The notes beneath the pieces are model-generated. The model saw nothing but the letters and a program-made list of their open reading frames with translations, was not told the DNA's origin and ran no database searches. The translations under genes and the position numbers were made by a program. A stretch of 12,709 nt of DNA from Bdellovibrionales bacterium (lineage in GTDB: Bacteria; Bdellovibrionota; UBA1018; CAIMNF01), in the NCBI GenBank assembly GCA_947457605.1, contig CANGWP010000058.1, positions 1 through 12,709 of the forward strand. Reading direction: 5' to 3'. Numbering within the stretch: the first letter of the stretch is position 1; each line of letters opens with the position of its first letter. This document shows, in pieces, positions 1-6,056 of this stretch.

Positions 1-333
1 AAACAGCACAGAAAGTGCAAGCGCCCAGCCTCCAAGGATCAGTGAGGGAGGCAGAGCATCCGAGATGATCTCGCGAACGGGGGTTCCGATATAATGAAAT
101 GATTCCCGAAGATCACCCTTGGATAGATCGCGAAACCACTCCAGGAATTGCACGGGCAGTGGGCGATCCAGTCCGTACTTGGCATCGATGTTGGCTTTCA
201 CCTCCGCGGGCCACACCTTTTCCCCGTCAAAGGGGCCGCCCGGTGCAAGTCTAAGCAGGAAGAAAGTTGCGACGATCAGAAATGCCAACGTGTAAATGGC
301 CTGGAGAATTCGCCGTACCAAAAAGGCAGCCAT
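1..333 (-). CDS. oppB: OppB/DppB-type ABC peptide transporter permease, N-terminal part
   Basis: The reading frame starts with ATG at 333 and is open to the left edge, giving 111 residues of a protein normally about 300-340 long. It opens with a hydrophobic segment after MAAFLVRRILQAIYTL. The conserved OppB features LAPGGPFDGEK, then KYGLDRPL, then the region around SKGDLRESFHYIGTPVREII follow, and a second membrane segment begins at the window edge. In this family the protein is one of two inner-membrane permeases importing oligopeptides with a periplasmic binding protein and two ATPases. Its start overlaps the stop of the upstream DUF429 gene as TGATG, which suggests translational coupling and makes this start convincing. 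The exact substrate cannot be told from this fragment. The oppC, oppD and oppA partners, if linked, should lie to the left of the window. Confidence 0.9.
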   Translation of the reverse strand, partial: MAAFLVRRILQAIYTLAFLIVATFFLLRLAPGGPFDGEKVWPAEVKANIDAKYGLDRPLPVQFLEWFRDLSKGDLRESFHYIGTPVREIISDALPPSLILGGWALALSVLF

Positions 334-1250
334 CAGGATTCCTCATCCTTTTCATCGTGTGTGGAGGAATCAAAATTCGGATCGAGCATCGGGGACTTCG
401 GGTAGCGTACCCAGCCCGAATTGGCCGGAAAAGACCTCGGCGGTGCAACACATTCGTTGCGATCGTAAAGCAGAACGGTGTAGGCACTAATGAATGCATC
501 AAACGCATTTATGTTTTGGGTGATTTTTTTTATGTCCCGATCATATATGAAAATATCAAGACTCTCGCTCATGCGAGCAAGAATGGTTTCTCGTGCATGA
601 ACTCCCTCATCAAGCTGGCGATAATCCGAGAGCGTCCGATGAGAAAGTTTTAAATAAGGCATCAAAAGAGCGATGGTGAGTTTGGGAAGAACCTCATGCT
701 TTTCATACTTTGCGAGGTGGAATTTTAAAAAGTGCATTCGACCTGTGAGGGGCGCCTTGTTTCCGCCCAGGGTCTCATCGATCTCAAAACGAATTTTCGG
801 CGGGAGTTTCGGAAGAACTTCGTTCTTAAGCCAGAGCTCGACGGGGCGCTGAGTGTAGGGCGTGAAGTATTCCTTGATCCGCGCGTTCCGTTTGGATGTT
901 GTTTTTTTGCCCTTCGCTGCTTTTGGTGAGCGGGAGGTGCGCATCCAGCGCACATCAGGAACAGTGCATGCCTCGGGAAGCGGGCAGGTTTTGCGCGGGC
1001 AGTGGATGCACGGGGGGAGGGTGAGCGGAACATTGATCCCCATTTTGAGATCTGGATGTTCATCCGCGTGATCCGTGATGGTCTGGATCAGGACCTCGTC
1101 CGAGCTGTGGTTTTCATCGGCCCCGATTCCTGCATGGACGTCGAGCACAAAGATCTTTCGCTCCTTCGGATAATACTCGAGTACCGCGATGGTCGTCTTC
1201 GCGTTTTTTGCGCCCGATAAATCAAGTCCGAGGTAGCGCTTTTGGTTCAT
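333..1250 (-). CDS. DUF429 family protein, predicted RNase H-fold nuclease, with a four-cysteine cluster
   Basis: This 305-residue protein begins with the DUF429-type first strand YLGLDLSGAKNAKT, with D10 at the usual first acidic position. It ends its core with NAFDAFISAYT (about 248-257), the family's C-terminal helix carrying an acidic residue (D251). DUF429 proteins are predicted to have an RNase H-like nuclease fold, but their substrate is unknown. Two things stand out. The segment that in most relatives I recall reads I-D-x-P-L is here GINVPLTLPP, with N73 where an Asp is expected. It is followed by a C-x2-C-x4-C-x5-C cluster (C81, C84, C89, C95) that could bind a metal. A basic stretch follows (about 105-124). 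The start overlaps the GHMP kinase stop by 4 nt (ATGA), and the stop overlaps oppB by 1 nt. The family call is fairly firm; nuclease activity is a prediction only. Confidence 0.85.
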   Translation of the reverse strand: MNQKRYLGLDLSGAKNAKTTIAVLEYYPKERKIFVLDVHAGIGADENHSSDEVLIQTITDHADEHPDLKMGINVPLTLPPCIHCPRKTCPLPEACTVPDVRWMRTSRSPKAAKGKKTTSKRNARIKEYFTPYTQRPVELWLKNEVLPKLPPKIRFEIDETLGGNKAPLTGRMHFLKFHLAKYEKHEVLPKLTIALLMPYLKLSHRTLSDYRQLDEGVHARETILARMSESLDIFIYDRDIKKITQNINAFDAFISAYTVLLYDRNECVAPPRSFPANSGWVRYPKSPMLDPNFDSSTHDEKDEES

Positions 1251-2326
1251 GTCCTTACCGTGAGTCCGTGCGGGACCGCCTCAAAGGGGAGGTGCCGGAT
1301 TTCGCTTGATTTGAGAACTGCGGATTTTACCGCCTCGCGGATTTCAGCATTCTTTTCGGGGAGAATGATGAAAAAACAACCTCCGCCGCCTGCGCCACAA
1401 ACCTTGAAGGCAAGATCCGTTACCTTGCTGGCCCTGGCATAGGCCTCATCCATCTCGGGAGTGCTGATTCCGGGGGCGAGTGTCTTTCTTGTTTCCCATT
1501 CTTCACGAATCGCGGCGACCGCGGTTTTGAAGTCACGATGGAGAAGCGCACTCTCGAGTTTTTTGGTGGCCTCCACGATCGCCTTGAACTTCTGTTCGAC
1601 CATAGGATCCCGATCAATGAGGCCCTTAAACAGCTGCCAGTTGTTGATCCCTGAATTGCGTGATTTCCCAGAGTAGAAAAGCAGCGTCCGGGCCTCGATT
1701 TCCTTCAGGGTCTCGACCGGAAGCGCCGTTCTGGAGTTGCGGGCGATTTCCCAGCTCAAGGTCTGAAGACCACCGAAAGCGGCACCGTAATAATCCTGAA
1801 GTCCTGCAGGGCCATAGAGAACCTGGCTTTCGACATCCCGGGTGAGTGAAATCAAAAACTCACCGTCTTTCTCAAGGTCAAGCGGGGTTCTTGGATTGGT
1901 CCACTTCCAAAGGGCGCCAATGATCGAAATGCTGAGCGCAGATGAGCCGCCAAGGCCCGCGCCGGCAGGACTCTTCGCTTCAGTCTTCATGTGGAGCGAA
2001 AGGGCGCGGGGATTTGAGTGAAGTTTTGCAAAATATCGAAGGAGTCTTACGGGAAGAACGAGTTCCGGAATGGCAGCAGTCCGGGAGTCGAGGATTTCCT
2101 CCCAGGTGAAGGTGTGGGATTTTTTCAAATCCACTGACTCCAAAATTACTTTAGGCGCACTGGAGGGTTCAGCAATCAGAGTGGTTTTGGCAAAGAGATT
2201 GATTCCGCAGTTGATGGTTTTCGGGGAATCGAGCAGGAGGTAAAGAGGCCAGATGTCAACTGTTCCCCCCGCAAGATCAATGCGCACCGGCGCCACTGAT
2301 TCAATCAACATTTTTTCCGTACTCAT
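1247..2326 (-). CDS. GHMP family sugar kinase, D-glycero-D-manno-heptose 7-phosphate kinase-like
   Basis: This 359-residue protein carries all three GHMP kinase motifs. They are an N-terminal APVRIDLAGGTVD (12-24), the glycine/serine-rich ATP loop SPAGAGLGGSSALS (119-132) and the C-terminal GAGGGGCFF (311-319). The GLQDYYGAAFGG segment (175-186) matches the catalytic Asp region (D178) of heptose-7-phosphate kinases such as HddA. Such enzymes phosphorylate a sugar phosphate at C1 on the way to GDP-heptose, used in surface polysaccharide or S-layer glycan synthesis. L-fucose kinase-like or other sugar specificities are also possible, so no symbol is given. A good ribosome binding site (GGGAGG, 8 nt upstream) supports the ATG at 2326, and the gap to hpt is 24 nt. 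No heptose isomerase, phosphatase or nucleotidyltransferase lies beside it, so its pathway partners must be elsewhere. Confidence 0.9.
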   Translation of the reverse strand: MSTEKMLIESVAPVRIDLAGGTVDIWPLYLLLDSPKTINCGINLFAKTTLIAEPSSAPKVILESVDLKKSHTFTWEEILDSRTAAIPELVLPVRLLRYFAKLHSNPRALSLHMKTEAKSPAGAGLGGSSALSISIIGALWKWTNPRTPLDLEKDGEFLISLTRDVESQVLYGPAGLQDYYGAAFGGLQTLSWEIARNSRTALPVETLKEIEARTLLFYSGKSRNSGINNWQLFKGLIDRDPMVEQKFKAIVEATKKLESALLHRDFKTAVAAIREEWETRKTLAPGISTPEMDEAYARASKVTDLAFKVCGAGGGGCFFIILPEKNAEIREAVKSAVLKSSEIRHLPFEAVPHGLTVRT

Positions 2327-2350
2327 CGCAAAAACCTCCCGGGATCTGGT

Positions 2351-2899
2351 TCAGCTCTTCAGGACCCCGATGTAGGGGAGTCCTCTGAATTTTTCAGCAT
2401 AATCCAGGCCGTATCCTACCACAAAGCGGTTTGGAATTTCGAAGCCAATGTAGTCGATTTTTAGTCCCTTGGTTTTGAGTGCTTCGGGCTTGAATAGGAG
2501 CGCTGCGGTCCGCAGGGAGGCCGGGCGCTTTGCCTTCAGGTAATCGAGCAAATAACTGAGCGTGAGCCCTGTATCCACAATGTCCTCGATGATCAGCACA
2601 TGGCGGCCGTTCAAAGGCTCGTTCAAATCAAGAGTGACCTTCACTTCGCCAGTGGATTCGGTGTGATCTCCGTAGCTAGAAACGCCCAAGAATTCGCAGG
2701 TCACTGGCATCTTGAGGAGCCTCAGCAAATCGGAAAAAAACACAATGCTTCCCTTGAGCGTGCAAATCGCGGTGATTTCGGTATTTCCGTATTCCTCATT
2801 GATCCGGATGGCAAGCTCACGCACGCGTGCTTTGATCTCGGATTCACTCAAAAAAACGGGCGGTTCAAAATATTTCACTTCAGGGTTTTGATCAGACAT
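2351..2899 (-). CDS. hpt: hypoxanthine phosphoribosyltransferase
   Basis: This 182-residue type I phosphoribosyltransferase is of ordinary length for bacterial Hpt. It has the LKGS loop (48-51) that binds pyrophosphate and the flexible active-site loop SSYGDHTESTGEVK (74-87). The PRPP-binding motif VLIIEDIVDTGLTL (101-114) has the paired acidic residues E105 and D106. The purine-binding C-terminal region runs from KPEAL (137-141) to FVVGYGLDYAEKFRGLPYIG (159-178). The enzyme joins hypoxanthine, and usually guanine, to PRPP to make IMP or GMP in the cytoplasm. Its start overlaps the stop of the upstream uracil phosphoribosyltransferase homologue by 8 nt, placing it in a nucleobase/nucleoside salvage operon with tdk. 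Whether it prefers hypoxanthine, guanine or xanthine cannot be decided from sequence alone. Confidence 0.95.
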   Translation of the reverse strand: MSDQNPEVKYFEPPVFLSESEIKARVRELAIRINEEYGNTEITAICTLKGSIVFFSDLLRLLKMPVTCEFLGVSSYGDHTESTGEVKVTLDLNEPLNGRHVLIIEDIVDTGLTLSYLLDYLKAKRPASLRTAALLFKPEALKTKGLKIDYIGFEIPNRFVVGYGLDYAEKFRGLPYIGVLKS

Positions 2900-3710
2900 A
2901 AGCGTTGTTCATGATTTCCCCGAAACCGCCTCCGCCCGGGACGATGTATTGATGATCATTGAGCCCCTTTTCCTGATCCCAATGGGTTCCGGGAATTGTG
3001 TTCAGAACGTCAGGCTGGGAAAGTCCGCGATCGAGGCGAATCGCATAGATTTGAAGGTCCGGACAGGACCGGGTCACTTTTTTCAGGTACTCGGGCGTCA
3101 CAATGCAATGTAGGGCCACCCACTTTTTTGCTTTGCCGTAGTTTTTATAAAGCTCGAAGGTTTCAACCACAGTTGATCCTGTCGCGCCCATGGGGTCGGG
3201 GATCATCACGATCGCACCATCGACTGGGCCCCCGATCTTGTGACCAGACACAAGGCTACCCGTGACGTGCTGGGATTTGTCGGTTTGGCGGGCGATGCTG
3301 ATGTTGTCCTGTCGCACCTTTGCCGGATCTAGCAGGTAATTCAGGGTCTGATAACAGATCATGGAAGGAAGAGTGCCTGCTCGCGCGAGATTCACGCTCA
3401 CCGCGGGAGTGGAGGGATCAAGCGCCTGATGCTCGAAAACCCCTTCAGGATGCTGAGCGCTCATCCGGGATTGGGTAGTGACATTCGTGCGCGGAAATTC
3501 CTGGTTCACCACGGTACGAATGAGTGAGGTGTAGATTTGAGTGACCAGTTCCTGAATGAGTGGCTGAGTAGTCAGGGTCGAGCAGAGGCGCGCAAGCTGA
3601 GTAGTCAGAAACGGATCCGAGAGAAGATGAACATTCGGCCCGTACTTGTGTTCTTGTTCGGAAAGGCGGAAGGAGAGGTTTTGATGCGCGCTATCCCTAT
3701 GCGGTTTCAT
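2892..3710 (-). CDS. upp: long, divergent uracil phosphoribosyltransferase homologue
   Basis: The 272-residue product is clearly of the UPRT family but is about 60 residues longer than the usual bacterial enzyme (about 210). Family marks include GPNVHLLSDPFLTTQLARL near the N-terminus, the RAG triplet at 110-112, the PRPP motif VMIPDPMGATGST (168-180), and the C-terminal KGLNDHQYIVPGGGG (248-262). The extra length lies in the N-terminus and in the middle, around 80-160. In typical Upp the PRPP loop reads DPMLATGGS and the uracil loop reads VPGLGDAGDR. Here they read DPMGATGST and VPGGGGFGEI, so the conserved Asp after the glycines is missing and base specificity may differ. UPRT makes UMP from uracil and PRPP. 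The start overlaps tdk by 14 nt and the stop overlaps hpt by 8 nt. The family is well supported; the exact substrate is not. Confidence 0.88.
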   Translation of the reverse strand: MKPHRDSAHQNLSFRLSEQEHKYGPNVHLLSDPFLTTQLARLCSTLTTQPLIQELVTQIYTSLIRTVVNQEFPRTNVTTQSRMSAQHPEGVFEHQALDPSTPAVSVNLARAGTLPSMICYQTLNYLLDPAKVRQDNISIARQTDKSQHVTGSLVSGHKIGGPVDGAIVMIPDPMGATGSTVVETFELYKNYGKAKKWVALHCIVTPEYLKKVTRSCPDLQIYAIRLDRGLSQPDVLNTIPGTHWDQEKGLNDHQYIVPGGGGFGEIMNNAYV

Positions 3711-4356
3711 TCTTCTCAGGGGTTTTTTGAATCAGTTTGGACTTTGGAAACAGTCCGGTCTGAAAAGAAGTGATCGTATTTGGCTCATGACAAAACCGGC
3801 AGCGGGCCTCGTAATAATCATGGGCTCCCACCAGAACCTGGTCTTCGGTGGTTGCACCGGATGGTTCCACTTCGCCTACCAAACGCTGCGAGCGGGTTGC
3901 GGGTTCGCCGCAAACCATGCAGACCGCGGAAAGCTTGGTCACATGTTCCGCAATGGCCAGAAGCTTCGGCATCGGACCAAAGGGCTGCCCCCGAAAATCC
4001 ATATCCAGGCCCGCACAAATCACGCGGGTTCCGCGATACGCAAGTTTCTGGGCAACGTCTACCAGGGTCTCATCAAAGAATTGGGCCTCGTCGATTCCAA
4101 CCACTCGAGTGTTGTCTTCGACCTTCTCCAAAATTTCAATTGCGGTTGTGACCGGGGTAGAGAGAATCCGGTTTGCATCGTGGCTCTGAACATGGTCCGT
4201 GCTGTATCGCTGATCGATCACGGGTTTAAATACCTGGATCTTTTGTTTCGCGTATTGGGCGCGCTTCAAGCGCCGCATGAGTTCCTCGGTCTTGCCGCTG
4301 AACATGCTCCCACACACCACTTCCACCTGACCGTTATGCAGATTCCCCATCGCCAT
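3697..4356 (-). CDS. tdk: thymidine kinase, type II
   Basis: With the ATG at 4356 the product is 219 residues. It has the P-loop GSMFSGKT (16-23), the Walker B segment VVGIDEAQFF, and the thymidine-binding loop region AGLDMDFRGQPFG. It also has two zinc-binding half sites, CMVC and CRFC followed by H, that form the lid domain. Type II thymidine kinases phosphorylate thymidine and deoxyuridine with ATP and are usually feedback inhibited by dTTP. The frame stays open upstream to a TTG at 4431, but those 25 residues look unlike the family and the conserved protein begins at about NLHNGQVEVVCGSMF. The ATG at 4350 is a close alternative; an AGGG lies 3 nt before the first ATG and 9 nt before the second. 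It appears to be the first gene of the left operon and overlaps the next gene by 14 nt. Confidence 0.93.
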   Translation of the reverse strand: MAMGNLHNGQVEVVCGSMFSGKTEELMRRLKRAQYAKQKIQVFKPVIDQRYSTDHVQSHDANRILSTPVTTAIEILEKVEDNTRVVGIDEAQFFDETLVDVAQKLAYRGTRVICAGLDMDFRGQPFGPMPKLLAIAEHVTKLSAVCMVCGEPATRSQRLVGEVEPSGATTEDQVLVGAHDYYEARCRFCHEPNTITSFQTGLFPKSKLIQKTPEKNETA

Positions 4357-4366
4357 AGGCCCTAAG

Positions 4367-4395
4367 GGGTATCGAACTTTGGGTCTATTCGTCAA
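4367..4395 (-). promoter_or_regulatory. weak promoter candidate for the tdk operon
   Basis: Read on the minus strand, TTGACG at 4395-4390 is a good match to a -35 box. The hexamer about 16-17 nt further on (GATACC or ATACCC) is a poor -10 match. If used, transcription would start only a few bases before the tdk ATG, giving a very short leader. The AT-rich stretch at 4470-4536 offers other possible start regions for this operon, so the call is tentative. Confidence 0.25.
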
Positions 4396-4513
4396 CTGGA
4401 TGCTCCCTGGGCCCTGCTCCGATACCCTCAAGGCACATGGGCAATTTTCAGGCGGAGTACAAGTGAGAATTACTTAAAAAATAAATATTTAAATACATGT
4501 AATTGCTACAATT

Positions 4514-4534
4514 TAAAATAATTAACTTATTTTA
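4514..4534. promoter_or_regulatory. perfect inverted repeat, probable operator of the HTH-NTase pair
   Basis: TAAAATAA (4514-4521) and TTATTTTA (4527-4534) are exact reverse complements separated by TTAAC, giving a 21-bp dyad with an 8-5-8 layout. It covers the -35 hexamer and reaches into the spacer of the best plus-strand promoter, directly upstream of an Xre-type HTH gene. That is where an autorepressor of a toxin-antitoxin type operon usually binds as a dimer. The surrounding sequence is AT-rich, so a chance dyad is possible, but a perfect 8-bp match in this position is suggestive. It could equally act on the divergent tdk promoter. Confidence 0.5.
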
Positions 4535-4550
4535 GTATGCATATTATAAT
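4522..4550 (+). promoter_or_regulatory. sigma70-like promoter for the HTH-NTase pair
   Basis: A perfect -10 hexamer TATAAT lies at 4545-4550, with TTAACT (4 of 6 matches to TTGACA) at 4522-4527 and the ideal 17-nt spacing. Transcription would begin near 4556-4558, at or just before the ATG at 4558. The message would therefore be leaderless or nearly so. An in-frame ATG further upstream at 4537 would then lie outside the transcript. The region is AT-rich, so the match needs a measured transcription start. Confidence 0.5.
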
Positions 4551-4557
4551 AGGTTTT

Positions 4558-5058
4558 ATGGAAATGGACCTTAAGCGCCTGAGAAGTACATTCCGGTTAT
4601 CCCAAGTCGAACTCGCCCAGGAGAGCGGTGTGAGCTTACCCACCATTCAAAAAATCGAATCCGGACAGGGAAATCCAACCCTAGAGGTTTTGGAAAAGAT
4701 CTTTTCTGCACTCGGTCTTCGAGTTCACCTTAATAGTGAGGAATTCAATGTGAGCCGGGCCATTTCACTTGGGGTGCCTCTCACGGGCAAAAAGGATCCG
4801 AAGGTCACTCCGTCGAAGGAGACACTCAGGATTGAATCACGGAAGTGGGTCCATCAAGTGTTGGGGAGGCAGTTAAGCGAAAGGGATGAAGCCGCCATCT
4901 GGGCTGTATTGCTCGCACTGAAAACGCACTTTCCAAAAGTGCACTCGGAGTTCATCACATCTAGGGAAATTGAGGAAGGCTTAAAGGAAAAATCAGGGGA
5001 AGGAAAAATCATCAAGCTCTATCGAATGGCTCTTAGTGAAGTGAGCCAATACTTATGA
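4558..5058 (+). CDS. Xre-type helix-turn-helix regulator, likely antitoxin or autorepressor
   Basis: With the ATG at 4558 the product is 166 residues. The first 55 or so form a Cro/C1-type HTH domain: an LKRLRSTFRLSQVELAQESG helix pair, the recognition segment VSLPTIQKIESGQGNPTL, then VLEKIFSALGLRV. After a linker of about 30 residues comes a helical C-terminal domain (about 85-166, rich in Lys and Glu) that I do not recognise and that may bind the partner protein. The stop overlaps the next gene's start as ATGA, so the two are co-translated. The frame extends to an ATG at 4537, but that lies upstream of the likely transcription start and has no ribosome binding site. ATG 4564 is another possibility. 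The dyad at 4514-4534 is the likely operator. The antitoxin role is inferred from layout. Confidence 0.85.
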   Translation: MEMDLKRLRSTFRLSQVELAQESGVSLPTIQKIESGQGNPTLEVLEKIFSALGLRVHLNSEEFNVSRAISLGVPLTGKKDPKVTPSKETLRIESRKWVHQVLGRQLSERDEAAIWAVLLALKTHFPKVHSEFITSREIEEGLKEKSGEGKIIKLYRMALSEVSQYL

Positions 5059-5582
5059 ATTCAAGAACATTGAAAAAATTCATTGAACTTGCCGCCGAGC
5101 GCTTGAATGGAGAGTGGGTCGTGATCGGAGGAACAGTGCTTCCGATTCTTGGCATTGATCATCGAGTCACTCTTGATATTGACTTCATCAGGATTCACGA
5201 AAAAGAGGCCAATGCAGATTCATTGATTCTGATGGAAATTGCAGAACAAATGGGTTTGCCTGTTGAAGCAGTGAATCAGGCTGGGGCTTATTTTTTTTCG
5301 AAGGTGGAAAACGCGGACGATCATCTAGTCCTCCTGAGAAAGGGGAGCGGATGCACAATCTATCGACCTGACATTTGGCTATATGTCGCTTTGAAGTTGG
5401 GTCGATTTACGGAAACTGATCTTGAGGATTGCTTGGTCATGATCAAGCATCTGGATGAAGAGTTCCAGTCTCAAAAAGCGGACATCATAAAACTGATTCA
5501 AGAGAAGATCAAAGCTCCCAATTCCGGACGCGAGGAATGGTTGAAGCGGGCGCATGAGTTGTTGAAAAGATGTCAGAAGTAG
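5055..5582 (+). CDS. small nucleotidyltransferase-fold protein, candidate toxin partner of the HTH gene
   Basis: This 175-residue protein shows a minimal nucleotidyltransferase signature. It reads WVVIGGTVLPILGIDHR (21-37), then TLDIDFIRI (39-47), with the G25-G26 pair, R37, and D41/D43 in a D-x-D arrangement on the following strand. A later segment, YRPDIWLYVALKLGRFTETD, and the next few residues resemble the helix in AbiEii- and DUF6036-like proteins where a Lys and a charged R-x-x-D patch complete the fold. Related families include AbiEii and MenT toxins, which act on tRNA or other targets with NTPs, and many uncharacterised proteins. It overlaps the HTH gene by 4 nt and ends before a 39-nt gap to the next gene. 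The fold and D-x-D are visible. Toxicity, substrate and any defence role are inferences from context, and a harmless or degenerate NTase remains possible. Confidence 0.85.
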   Translation: MNSRTLKKFIELAAERLNGEWVVIGGTVLPILGIDHRVTLDIDFIRIHEKEANADSLILMEIAEQMGLPVEAVNQAGAYFFSKVENADDHLVLLRKGSGCTIYRPDIWLYVALKLGRFTETDLEDCLVMIKHLDEEFQSQKADIIKLIQEKIKAPNSGREEWLKRAHELLKRCQK

Positions 5583-5621
5583 GATTTTTAATTCATTTTT
5601 TTGGAGTTGGCAGGTTTATTT

Positions 5622-6056
5622 ATGAAACAACCGGTTGCCCGCAAAAATAAAATCAAAAAACCCATGCCTTTTGAGTTCGTTTTGGACGAGCTGTCTGGGC
5701 TCGATCTTCACACGCGGCCGATGTTCGGTTGCACTGCGGTTTATGTCGGAAGCAAGATCGTGCTTGTTCTTCGAAAGAAGGAAAAAAAAGACGCCGACAC
5801 CGGAATCTGGGTCTGCATTCCCGATGAGTTTGTGCCGGAGATGAAAAATCGCTTTCCGATGCTCAGAGGAGTGAGCTTTTTTGAAAACGAAAACTCGGCC
5901 TGGCAGAACCTGCCAGAGGAATGCCCTGAGTTTGAAGAGGTCGCATTCGAGCTTTGCAAGATGATCAAAAAAGGGACGCGGCTCATTGGCAGGGTCCCGA
6001 AGCAAAAGAAGTCTCGGGGAAAGCGGAGAGCAAAGGCAAAGGGTTCCAAAGCCTAG
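5622..6056 (+). CDS. TfoX N-terminal-like conserved protein with a basic tail
   Basis: From the ATG at 5622 the product is 144 residues; AGG lies 7 nt upstream. The core begins PMPFEFVLDELSGLD, followed by RPMFGCTAVYVGSKIVLVL. This arrangement recalls the N-terminal domain of TfoX/Sxy, where a similar R-x-MFG motif begins the sheet. It then continues through GIWVCIPDEF to a conserved end, FEEVAFELCKMIKKGTRLIG. I recognise this as a small stand-alone family found in many bacteria with no assigned function. The last 20 or so residues are almost all Lys, Arg, Gly, Ser and Ala, which suggests nucleic-acid contact. A TTG at 5601 would add seven residues but seems less likely. It may share the transcript of the HTH-NTase pair, although its codon use and the 39-nt gap could equally mean it is a separate gene. 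Confidence 0.8.
   Translation: MKQPVARKNKIKKPMPFEFVLDELSGLDLHTRPMFGCTAVYVGSKIVLVLRKKEKKDADTGIWVCIPDEFVPEMKNRFPMLRGVSFFENENSAWQNLPEECPEFEEVAFELCKMIKKGTRLIGRVPKQKKSRGKRRAKAKGSKA

Noticed and set aside
3727..4365. Plus-strand open frame (212 codons) antisense to tdk
   Set aside because: The minus-strand frame encodes an unmistakable thymidine kinase. The antisense product has no family features.
4357..4431. Upstream TTG start for thymidine kinase, adding 25 residues
   Set aside because: The added residues do not resemble the family N-terminus, and two ATG codons (4356, 4350) stand just before the conserved part with an AGGG nearby.
4468..4504. AATTAC/GTAATT inverted repeat with a 25-nt spacer upstream of the HTH gene
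   Set aside because: The arms are only 6 bp in a strongly AT-rich stretch and widely separated, so chance is a sufficient explanation.
5583..5602. T-rich tract after the NTase gene as an intrinsic terminator
   Set aside because: No GC-rich hairpin precedes the T run, so a factor-independent terminator is not supported.
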